The translations under genes were made by a program, and so were the position numbers. Under the pieces are notes generated by a model. That model saw nothing but the letters and a program-made list of their open reading frames with translations, had not been told where the DNA came from and made no database searches. 43,413 bases of DNA from Terriglobia bacterium (lineage in GTDB: Bacteria; Acidobacteriota; Terriglobia; Acidiferrales; UBA7541). Within the stretch, counting starts at the first letter, position 1, and every line of letters begins with the position of its first letter. Shown here in pieces: positions 18,822 to 25,796 of the stretch. The DNA is taken from contig JAIQGD010000059.1 in the NCBI GenBank assembly GCA_020072765.1, positions 1 to 43,413 of the forward strand, read 5' to 3'.

Positions 18822-19946
18822 CTAGCGCGAGGGGTTGGTGGAAACGCTGGCGCGAACCAACTCGGGATATGCTGCTTCGGAAGGGCCGGCCGGCTCGGAC
18901 TGGGCGAAGTAATTCCGCACCGAGAGGCCGCGGTAGATGCGCCCGGCGATTTGCGAAGCATGCGGCCCGCTGACAATATGGCCGCCGCCATGCAGCAAGA
19001 CCACGATCACGATCTTGGGATGAGCCTGGTCGGCGTAGGACACGAACCATCCCAGCCGGCCGCCGATCCCCTCGTCGTTGCACGTGCCCGTCTTGCCCAG
19101 GGCTTGTTCGCCATAGGGATCGAAACTGCGCCGCGCCGTGCCGTACAGCACCGCGGCCAGCATTCCTTCACGCAGATCGGGGAGCAGCGGCGCGATATCG
19201 AGCTGCTGGCGGACGCGCGGCTCGAAATTTTGGCGCTCCTGCTCGCTCCGCGGATATTGCAGGTAATACTGCGTTCCGCCGTTGGCCAGCGTCCCCACCA
19301 GGGAGGCGAGCTGAAAGGGCGTGATGCGAATGCCTTCGCCGAAGCTCGACATGCGCGCCACGCCGCCGTACGCCGGAGGCGCGGAGGGCAAATAGCCGGG
19401 CTGCTCTTCGGGAATGTTATAGCCGACGTGCTGGCCGAGCCCGAGGAGATGGTCGTACTTGGCCACGCGGTCAAAACCCAGCCGCCGGCCAACTTCTTCG
19501 AAAAACTTGTTATTGGAATGGGCCATCGCCTCGGTGAGGTTCATGTAGCGGCGGCGCCCCACCTGGATCATGGTGTCGTGCGCCAGCACGCCCTCCTGAA
19601 GTCCGGCCAGCGCGATGAAGGGCTTGATAGTCGAGCAGGGCTCGAAGCCGGCGGAAAAGGCCATCTTCTGATTGACGATGGCGAGGATGCGGCCGCTGGT
19701 CGGGTCAACCGCCACGACGGACCCCTTCTCATGGCCGAGTGCGCCCGCGGCCACCTGGCGGATCAGCGGATCGTCGTGCTCGGTGATGTCGTCCTTCGCG
19801 GGATTGGCGTAGTACGACGCCCGGTGCGACGTGCGCGCACGGTGCGCCACCGGCTTGGATCGGGGCGCCCCAAAGGCGGCACAGCCGCTCACAAGAAGGA
19901 GACAAAAGATCGCAACCGCATGTCGAAGCACTGGATTCCGCAGCAT
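18822..19946 (-). CDS. lipoprotein penicillin-binding transpeptidase-domain protein
   Basis: 374 residues with a lipoprotein signal (hydrophobic stretch then LVSGC, Cys22). The catalytic motifs of serine transpeptidases are all present: Ser105 and Lys108 in CSTIKPF, Ser144-Asn145-Asn146 in AHSNNKFF, and Lys285-Thr286-Gly287 in LGKTGTCND. The blocks VVAVDPTSGRILAIVNQ and EGIRITPFQLASLVGTLANGG are typical of PBP transpeptidase domains. It lacks the N-terminal PBP dimerisation domain and any glycosyltransferase domain, so it is a minimal, lipid-anchored transpeptidase; carboxypeptidase or beta-lactamase-like activity is also possible. It is 121 bp upstream of the co-directional M23 gene and has a clear promoter. 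Confidence 0.88.
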   Translation of the reverse strand: MLRNPVLRHAVAIFCLLLVSGCAAFGAPRSKPVAHRARTSHRASYYANPAKDDITEHDDPLIRQVAAGALGHEKGSVVAVDPTSGRILAIVNQKMAFSAGFEPCSTIKPFIALAGLQEGVLAHDTMIQVGRRRYMNLTEAMAHSNNKFFEEVGRRLGFDRVAKYDHLLGLGQHVGYNIPEEQPGYLPSAPPAYGGVARMSSFGEGIRITPFQLASLVGTLANGGTQYYLQYPRSEQERQNFEPRVRQQLDIAPLLPDLREGMLAAVLYGTARRSFDPYGEQALGKTGTCNDEGIGGRLGWFVSYADQAHPKIVIVVLLHGGGHIVSGPHASQIAGRIYRGLSVRNYFAQSEPAGPSEAAYPELVRASVSTNPSR

Positions 19947-19996
19947 ATAAAGTTGGTTGGGCCCGTGGCCTTCTTCCCCAATGAACGCCGGACTTC

Positions 19997-20026
19997 AGTG
20001 TAAGGAATCCCGAACGACCGGCGCAA
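19997..20026 (-). promoter_or_regulatory. promoter of the transpeptidase gene
   Basis: Minus strand: TTGCGC (20021-20026), 18-bp spacer, TACACT (19997-20002). The predicted leader is about 45 nt. Confidence 0.55.
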
Positions 20027-20179
20027 TCAAAAAAGCCACGGACCTGTTCCAGACTGGCATGAGACCTCCACCCCTGGCCGAGCGGACAGGTAGACGCCCC
20101 GGATCATTCCCTCGCGCTTGGCCCGCGCCTGCCAGTGGAGTATGATCCCGAGCCAAGCGGGGTCAACGTGGAGGACACC

Positions 20180-20725
20180 ATGACGGCAAACGAACGGGAA
20201 GTTATTTTGAAGAATCTTGCGGATTCGCGCGAACGGCTACTGAGGCTGGCGCAGGGTCTCTCGAAGACGCAACTGGCATACCAGCCCGCGCCGGGGCGCT
20301 GGTCGGTGGCTGAGAACGTCGAGCACTTGGCCGTGGTCGAAACCGGCATACTCGGCATGGTCCAAAAGGGCCTGGAGGCGCCGGCGGATTCCTCCAAGCG
20401 CAGCGCGATGGATGATCCGGGCCTGATCGCGGATGTCGCGGGCCGCATTACGCGTTTTCCGGCACCGGAGTTTCTGGCGCCCACGGGGCGATGGCGGGAC
20501 GACGAGCTATGGCCGCAGTTCGACGCCGCTCGCAAACGCACCCAGGAATTCGCCGCCGCCACAAGCGCCGACCTGCGCGCTCATTTCCTACCGCACCCCA
20601 TCATGGGTGAACTGGACTGCTATCAGTGGCTGCTCCTGATGGCGGCGCACTGCGATCGCCACTGCACGCAGATCGAAGAGGTCAAGGCCAGCGCAGGGTT
20701 CCCGCGAGCCGCCGCAGCCCGCTAG
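20180..20725 (+). CDS. DinB-like four-helix metal-binding protein
   Basis: 181 residues from the ATG at 20180, with GGAGG 5 nt upstream. The pattern is that of the DinB/YfiT superfamily: helix 1 ANEREVILKNLADSRERLL, the motif WSVAENVEHLAVVE with a metal-ligand histidine, and a late AAHCDRHCTQIEEV with the HxxxH pair. These proteins bind a divalent metal and often act as thiol transferases or are of unknown function. It lies alone between the transpeptidase gene (divergent) and recA (convergent). Despite the family name, no SOS-type direct repeat is visible upstream. Confidence 0.85.
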   Translation: MTANEREVILKNLADSRERLLRLAQGLSKTQLAYQPAPGRWSVAENVEHLAVVETGILGMVQKGLEAPADSSKRSAMDDPGLIADVAGRITRFPAPEFLAPTGRWRDDELWPQFDAARKRTQEFAAATSADLRAHFLPHPIMGELDCYQWLLLMAAHCDRHCTQIEEVKASAGFPRAAAAR

Positions 20726-20821
20726 TCACACCAGGGAAAAGCAGTATCTCAGCTGTTAGCCAAGGCCGCATCCAGGCACGCGGCCGATGCCGCGCGCCGG
20801 TGCGGAGATGTTCCCGTCCCG
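20726..20821. other. short convergent gap with a GC hairpin
   Basis: This 96-bp gap between the DinB-like gene and recA 3' ends contains a CGCGGC/GCCGCG hairpin (about 20779-20794). No T-run and no gene are seen. Confidence 0.4.
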
Positions 20822-21919
20822 CTAACGCGCGGGGCGGCCTGGCGCGGCGGCAGCAGCTGCGGCAGCCGCCTTCACCGCGGGTTTCTCGGCTTCGGCGGAC
20901 GCTTTCTTGGCGTCGTCCAGCGGCCGCGTGTTGAGACCCAGCACCTTGCGCAGATCGTGCTCGATCTTGTCGCGGACGTCGGTGTGCTCGCGCAGGAAGA
21001 CGCGCGCATTTTCGCGGCCCTGGCCGATGCGCTCGCCCTTGTAGGAAATCCACGTGCCCGATTTTTCGACCACGTTTTTGGCCACGCCGAGATCCAGCAG
21101 GTCGCCTTCCTTGGAAATTCCTTCGCCGTAGATGATGTCGAACTCCGCCTCGCGGAACGGCGCGGCGACTTTGTTCTTCACGATCTTGGCGCGGGTGCGC
21201 GAGCCAACCACGCGGTCCCCTTCCTTGATGGACTGAATGCGGCGGATATCCACGCGCATCGAGGCGTAAAACTTCAGCGCGCGGCCGCCCGTGGTGGTCT
21301 CGGGATTGCCGAACATCACGCCGATTTTTTCACGGATCTGGTTGATGAAGACCAGGCAGGTGTTCGATTTGTTCACGATGGCGGTGAGCTTCCGCAGCGC
21401 CTGCGACATCAGCCGCGCCTGCAAGCCCATCTGCGGGTCGCCCATGTCGCCCTCGAGTTCGGCCTTGGGAACCAGCGCCGCGACCGAGTCCACCACGATG
21501 ATATCCACGGCACTGGTGCGGATCAGCGCCTCGGCGATAGCCAGGGCCTGCTCGCCGTTATCCGGCTGCGACACCAGCAGATTATCCACATCCACGCCCA
21601 GCTTGCGCGCGTAGTTGGGATCAAGCGCGTGCTCGGCGTCGATGAACGCCGCCTGTCCGCCCAGCTTCTGCGCTTCGGCGATCACATGCAGCGTCAGCGT
21701 GGTCTTGCCGCCCGACTCCGGGCCGTACACTTCGATCACCCGGCCGCGCGGGAATCCCCCGACGCCCACCGCCGCGTCGATCGAGATCGAGCCCGTCGGA
21801 ATCACGTTCACGGGGACCAGCACGTCCCGGCTCCCCAGCCGCATGATCGAGCCCTTGCCGTAATCCTTTTCAATTTGCGAGATTGCGATTTCCAGATTTT
21901 TTGTTTTTTCGTCTGTCAC
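20822..21919 (-). CDS. recA: RecA recombinase
   Basis: 365 residues, starting at a GTG (21917-21919) after GAGGTG. The Walker A motif GPESGGKT is at 66-73, and the Walker B region is [27 protein letters not shown]-binding loop residues are in [26 protein letters not shown]. The C-terminal end is an unusual Lys/Ala-rich tail with a run of eleven residues that are nearly all alanine. RecA filaments carry out strand exchange and stimulate LexA self-cleavage. The promoter overlaps a degenerate copy of the direct repeat found at lexA and uvrD, consistent with SOS control. Confidence 0.98.
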   Translation of the reverse strand: MTDEKTKNLEIAISQIEKDYGKGSIMRLGSRDVLVPVNVIPTGSISIDAAVGVGGFPRGRVIEVYGPESGGKTTLTLHVIAEAQKLGGQAAFIDAEHALDPNYARKLGVDVDNLLVSQPDNGEQALAIAEALIRTSAVDIIVVDSVAALVPKAELEGDMGDPQMGLQARLMSQALRKLTAIVNKSNTCLVFINQIREKIGVMFGNPETTTGGRALKFYASMRVDIRRIQSIKEGDRVVGSRTRAKIVKNKVAAPFREAEFDIIYGEGISKEGDLLDLGVAKNVVEKSGTWISYKGERIGQGRENARVFLREHTDVRDKIEHDLRKVLGLNTRPLDDAKKASAEAEKPAVKAAAAAAAAAPGRPAR

Positions 21920-22017
21920 AGTGCACCTCGAGAGAGCGTTCGTTTAGGTCCCGCCGCGGCGGGCGGCCCGATTCTACCAGACTGCCCTTTCCCCAGCCCG
22001 TCCATTTCCGAGGGGGG

Positions 22018-22046
22018 ATAGTAGCATGAGGCGAAGAAAAAGCAAA
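22018..22046 (-). promoter_or_regulatory. recA promoter overlapping a putative LexA operator
   Basis: Minus strand: TTGCTT (22040-22045), 16-bp spacer, TACTAT (22018-22023) with an upstream TGC (extended -10). The 17-mer TTTGCTTTTTCTTCGCC (22030-22046) matches the lexA/uvrD direct repeat: perfect in the downstream half TTCGCC, 4 of 6 in the upstream half, with the same N5 spacing. Confidence 0.65.
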
Positions 22047-22059
22047 CACTATTTCGGCC

Positions 22060-22080
22060 CCCAGAGCCGTGGGGCTCGGG
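22060..22080 (-). terminator. hairpin after the hbd-like gene
   Basis: Stem GAGCC/GGCTC, extended by flanking C/G pairs, with a 4-nt loop, lies between the dehydrogenase stop and the recA promoter. No T-run is seen. It is a weak candidate transcript end. Confidence 0.35.
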
Positions 22081-22130
22081 ATTGAAGATGCCGATTCCCC
22101 GCCGCTGCGCGACCGGGCGCCCTCGGGCTC

Positions 22131-22988
22131 CTAATACTTGTAGAAGCCGCGGGAGGATTTACGGCCCAGCCAGCCGGCGGCCACATATTTCCTCAGCAGC
22201 GGGCAGGCGCGGTATTTCGGATCGCCGAAGCCCTTGTAGAGCACGTCGAGGATGGCCACGCAGACGTCGAGGCCGATGAAATCGGCGAGCTCGAGCGGGC
22301 CCATGGGGTGGTTGGTCCCGAGCTTCATGACGGTGTCAATATCCTCGGGCTTGGCCACGCTTTCCATGACGGCGAAGGCGGCCTCGTTGATCAGCGGCAG
22401 CAAGAGGCGGTTGGCGACGAAGCCGGGCGAGTCGTTCACGGCCACCGGCGTCTTCCCCAGCTTCTGGCACAGCGCCATGGTGGTCTCGAACGTCGCGTCG
22501 CTGGTGGCCAGCCCGCGGATCACTTCCACCAGGGCCATCATGGGCACCGGGTTGAAGAAGTGCATCCCGATGAAGCCGCCGGGACGCGAGGTCTCCGCGG
22601 CAATTTCGGTGATCGCGAGCGACGATGTGTTGCTGGCGAGGATGACGCCCGGGCGCAGGACCGCATCCGCTTCCTTCAGCACGCGCGTCTTCAGCTCGCG
22701 CTGCTCGGGAACAGCTTCGATGGCGATATCCGCGGCGGCCAGAGCGGCTATGTCCGTGACGGGCTGGATGCGCCCGAGCGCGGCGGCTTTGTCCGCTTCG
22801 GCGAGTTTTCCTTTTTTCACTTCGCGGTCGAGATTTTTGGTGATGGTTTCCAGGCCGCGGTCCAGAAACCGCTTTTCGACGTCGCGCAGGATGACTTGGT
22901 ATCCCGAGCGGGCAAAGACGTGCGCGATGCCATTGCCCATGGTGCCCGCGCCGAGAACGGCCACGGTTTTGATTGCGTCAGCTGACAT
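22131..22988 (-). CDS. hbd: 3-hydroxyacyl-CoA (3-hydroxybutyryl-CoA) dehydrogenase
   Basis: 285 residues from the ATG at 22988 with AAGGAG upstream. The N-terminal Rossmann fold has the NAD motif VLGAGTMGNGIAHVFA. The catalytic region contains SNTSSLAITEIA and GMHFFNPVPMMALVEVIRG (catalytic His), and the C-terminal domain DSPGFVANRLLLPLINEAAF and NHPMGPLELADFIGLD. The length is typical of the short Hbd/PaaH type that oxidises (S)-3-hydroxybutyryl-CoA. It is the third gene of thiolase/zinc-ribbon/hbd, so the operon is for short-chain acyl-CoA turnover or butanoate/PHB-type metabolism. Confidence 0.93.
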   Translation of the reverse strand: MSADAIKTVAVLGAGTMGNGIAHVFARSGYQVILRDVEKRFLDRGLETITKNLDREVKKGKLAEADKAAALGRIQPVTDIAALAAADIAIEAVPEQRELKTRVLKEADAVLRPGVILASNTSSLAITEIAAETSRPGGFIGMHFFNPVPMMALVEVIRGLATSDATFETTMALCQKLGKTPVAVNDSPGFVANRLLLPLINEAAFAVMESVAKPEDIDTVMKLGTNHPMGPLELADFIGLDVCVAILDVLYKGFGDPKYRACPLLRKYVAAGWLGRKSSRGFYKY

Positions 22989-23086
22989 GAGAGCTCCTTG
23001 CGTAAAAGAGGATAAGAATGATGGCATATCCAATCACGGTGGATGATAACGGAAGTCGTGTGGTGAAAGAAAGGAATCCGGCGCGG

Positions 23087-23809
23087 CTATTCCATTGGGG
23101 TTTGTTCCGTGATTTCGCGAACGACCTCGCGGGCGCGCGCCTCGGCTGCGGGAAGGACGAGAATCCTCAGCTTGCCGCCATCCTCGGCAACGACACAGCC
23201 AATGCCGACTCCGTTGAGGCAGTCCTGGCAGACTTGCGCCATCTCCTCGCTTTCGCCGGCCCACACTGCGGCCGTGGCATCTTCGGGATCGAAGTCTTCA
23301 ATAATGTCGCTCGGCGCAGGTTCATGCGGGGAGTCGGACTCGGGCGCCTCATCCTCGTTTTCCATGTCGCTCTGCCCGGGAACCCGGTTGAAGACCGGGC
23401 GGTTAATGCTGAGCGGATTCACCCTCTTCACGTCTATCGCAAGCCCGTCGACGTTCCGTTCGTCGTCAGGCCGTTGGGCGAAGGACTCGGCCAGAACGGC
23501 GCGGGCGGCGGCGCGATCGGCCGGTTTGATCCAAATGAACATCGCACTCTGCGTGAAAGCGGGGAGGATACCGAAATCCTTGTCCGTATCCTTATGGAAT
23601 ATGCGGGCGGCATCGAGGGCATCTCTAATTTCACCGGCCAGTCCGGGCGAAAGGCCGCTCCAAAGGAGCTCCAGACCTCCGGAGTCCGTGGGAGGGTTGT
23701 CGCCATCGGCTGAGTCGCTACCGGGCAGATACTCGGCCAGCGCCACGTGACAATCGGCACATTCGTTGAATCCCGGCCGATACTCCGTCTTGCAGAGAGG
23801 ACAGAACAT
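23087..23809 (-). CDS. zinc-ribbon protein with two DUF2007-like repeats
   Basis: 240 residues. The N-terminal zinc ribbon has Cys3, Cys6, Cys17 and Cys20 ([20 protein letters not shown]). Two alpha/beta segments follow: one around [26 protein letters not shown]...[19 protein letters not shown] and one around [27 protein letters not shown]...[15 protein letters not shown]. Both resemble the small DUF2007 putative signal-transducing domain. An acidic linker (about 150-180) joins them. The gene sits between the thiolase (36 bp) and hbd (98 bp) genes in the same direction. The function is unknown; regulation or metal sensing is only a guess. Confidence 0.75.
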   Translation of the reverse strand: MFCPLCKTEYRPGFNECADCHVALAEYLPGSDSADGDNPPTDSGGLELLWSGLSPGLAGEIRDALDAARIFHKDTDKDFGILPAFTQSAMFIWIKPADRAAARAVLAESFAQRPDDERNVDGLAIDVKRVNPLSINRPVFNRVPGQSDMENEDEAPESDSPHEPAPSDIIEDFDPEDATAAVWAGESEEMAQVCQDCLNGVGIGCVVAEDGGKLRILVLPAAEARAREVVREITEQTPME

Positions 23810-23845
23810 AGTGGCGGCAGTTTTACCGCAAAGTGGCGGTTTACG

Positions 23846-24915
23846 CTACAGGCGTTCGACGGCCAGCGCGACGGCGTTGCCTCCGCCGAGGCACAGCGCG
23901 GCGATGCCGCGCTGGAGGTTGCGGCGCTGCAATTCGTACAGCAGCGTGACCAGCACGCGCGCGCCCGAGGCGCCGATGGGATGGCCCAGCGCCACCGCCC
24001 CGCCGTTCACATTGACCTTTTCCGGATTGAGCTTGAGCCCCCGCGTGACGCCGATGGCGGCGACGGCAAACGCCTCGTTCAGCTCGTACAGGTCGACGTC
24101 CTTGTCGCGGTCCCAGCCGGTCTTCTTCAGAATCATTTCGACGGCATCCACGGGCGCCATCATGATCCACTTCGGCTCGATGCCGCTGACGGCCTGCGCC
24201 ACGATGCGCGCGATCGGCTTCTTGCCCAGCCGCGCGGCGTTCTTTTCCGTGGTGACGACGACCGCTCCGTCTGGATGACGACCGGGGCGCCCTTCCGTTG
24301 CGGGATTTCGACGGGAACGATTTGCGCGGCGACGAATCCCGATTTCGTGGCGTTCACGGCCTTGCGGTGGCTTTCATACGCGAACTGGTCCTGCTCCTGC
24401 CGCGTGATGCCGTATTTTTCGGCCACCAGCTCGGCGGTCATGCCCATGTGGAAATTTTCGTAGACGTCCCACAGGCCGTCCGCGATCATCGAGTCGAGCA
24501 GCTCTCCGTGGCCCAGGCGGAAGCCGGTGCGCGCGCCCTTCATCAGATACGGGCAATTCGACATCGACTCCATGCCGCCCGCCACCACGATTTCCGTCTC
24601 GCCGAGCATGACTCCCTGCGCCGCCAGCCCCACGGCCTTCAGGCCCGAGCCGCACACTTTGTTGATCGTCATCGCCGCAACGCGCGGGTCCAGCCCGCCG
24701 CGCAACGCCGCCTGCCGCGCCGGATTCTGCCCGATCCCCGCCTGCACCACGTTGCCCATGATCACTTCGTCCACCTGCTTGGGCTCGATGCCGGCCCGGC
24801 GCACCGATTCGCTCACCACCCGCGCGCCCAGCTCCGGCGCGGTCAGTGACGCAAGCCCTCCCATGAATTTCCCGATCGGCGTGCGCACCGCACTCAGTAT
24901 GACGGCCTGCTCCAT
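23846..24915 (-). pseudogene. acetyl-CoA acetyltransferase (thiolase) with internal deletion and frameshift
   Basis: The first part (24915 to about 24266) encodes a normal thiolase N-terminus: [20 protein letters not shown], the nucleophile in [15 protein letters not shown], and [17 protein letters not shown]. The last part (about 24265 to 23846), in another frame, encodes [50 protein letters not shown] and [15 protein letters not shown]. At the junction (24266-24271, GACGGA on the minus strand) about 36 residues of the family are missing, including the conserved TAGNASGIN stretch. The missing length is not a multiple of three. A deletion between short GACGGA-like repeats would explain this; an assembly fault is possible. 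The promoter and ribosome binding site are intact. Operon: thiolase, zinc-ribbon, hbd. Confidence 0.85.
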
Positions 24916-24952
24916 GATGATTTCTCCTTAGTATGAAAGACGCAGAAGAAGC

Positions 24953-24981
24953 AGTATAGGCCGCGCTCAAAGGAGGGTCAA
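24953..24981 (-). promoter_or_regulatory. promoter of the thiolase operon
   Basis: Minus strand: TTGACC (24976-24981), 17-bp spacer, TATACT (24953-24958), with AAGGAG before the ATG. An identical promoter is duplicated at 30736-30764. Confidence 0.82.
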
Positions 24982-25072
24982 CGTAGCTGGGAAATACCGG
25001 ATCGGGACGAAAAAAAGGGACCACCCGCCCGACCGCCATAACAGAACCCTGGCGCGGTCGGCGACCGCGCTG

Positions 25073-25120
25073 GCCTGGTACTGGGACCAACTTGTCCGGT
25101 TAGCGCGTTTACCAGGCACT
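25073..25120 (+). repeat. dispersed repeat, copy E (right half only)
   Basis: It contains the right-arm core CTTGTCCGGTTAGCGCG followed by TTTACCAGG, after a GGGACCAA loop sequence. The left arm is absent. It lies about 90 bp upstream of the thiolase promoter, beside a CGCGGTC/GACCGCG hairpin (25053-25069). Confidence 0.7.
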
Positions 25121-25228
25121 GCATCCTGAAGATGAACACCTTAGCGCTGGCTTAGGGAAACATCACAATTACGGAGGCTTGCGGCAATTTTCTTGCCGAA
25201 CCAAATGGCCGCATTCGTGCGGGCTCCG

Positions 25229-25599
25229 TTAGTTTGAGCCTGCGCGGGGATGGTAAGGAATCTTGATCGGGATGTAGAAGAATTTGCCCTTGGTGGAACC
25301 TTCGAGCATCATGGCGGACATCGCTGTCGGCCATCCCGAATAGAACGCGAGATGAGTGATGGCTTCGACGAGCTGCTCCTTCGTCACGCCATTAGGAACG
25401 CGCGCTCGAGATGGAAGCGCAGCTGTTCGGTACGATTGAGCGCCACAAGGCTCGCGACGGTGATGAGGCAAGGGTCGCGCGTGGCGAGGCCGGGTCGCGC
25501 CCAGACGTCGCCGAAAAGAACTTTCTCCGTGAGTTCAACAAGCTTCGGCGCAACGTCGCCAATTGACGCTGCTGCGGGCAACTTCTGCTGGGTTGCCAT
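25229..25599 (-). pseudogene. carboxymuconolactone decarboxylase-like protein, frameshifted
   Basis: The ATG at 25599 (GGGAGG upstream) opens a frame with the family motif KVLFGDVWARPGLATRDPCLITVASLVALNRTEQLRFHLERA, which stops at 25384. The continuation NGVTKEQLVEAITHLAFYSGWPTAMSAM, exactly what should follow, is in another frame and ends at 25229. A single missing base near 25393-25400 accounts for the break. An intact product would be about 123 residues, a normal length for this family of small trimeric/hexameric helical proteins (gamma-carboxymuconolactone decarboxylase or AhpD-like peroxidase). The family cysteine pair of AhpD is not seen. It could be a true pseudogene or a sequencing error. 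Confidence 0.8.
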
Positions 25600-25609
25600 G
25601 AATCCTCCC

Positions 25610-25650
25610 TATCTCTCAGGCTCGCCTAGTCGGCGACCTGGGAGCGCTTC
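25610..25650 (+). repeat. short direct repeat, copy 1
   Basis: About 41 bp, with GGCTCGCCTAGTCGGCGACC followed by TGGGAGC, starting 11 bp upstream of the decarboxylase-like gene. It is repeated at 25733-25774 with few differences (AGTCGGCGACC versus AACCGGTGACC). Confidence 0.7.
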
Positions 25651-25732
25651 TTTGTCGAATCGAACGCGGGTGCGGGGATTCTATGCGATTCGATCGAGGA
25701 TTCACAACTGACGGACTCCCTGGGGGTGGACT

Positions 25733-25774
25733 TATCTCCTAGGCTCGCCTAACCGGTGACCTGGGAGCCCTTCC
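25733..25774 (+). repeat. short direct repeat, copy 2
   Basis: Second copy (AGGCTCGCCTAACCGG, then TGACCTGGGAGC), 83 bp after copy 1 and 22 bp past the end of the Ig-lipoprotein gene. The intervening segment contains an inverted pair TCGAATCG/CGATTCGA. Confidence 0.7.
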
Positions 25775-25796
25775 CTTGCGCCGCGCGCGGAAGTAT

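Noticed and set aside
20180-20725. DinB DNA polymerase IV / SOS gene
   Set aside because: The product is the DinB/YfiT-type four-helix metal protein, not the Y-family polymerase, and no direct-repeat operator is seen upstream.
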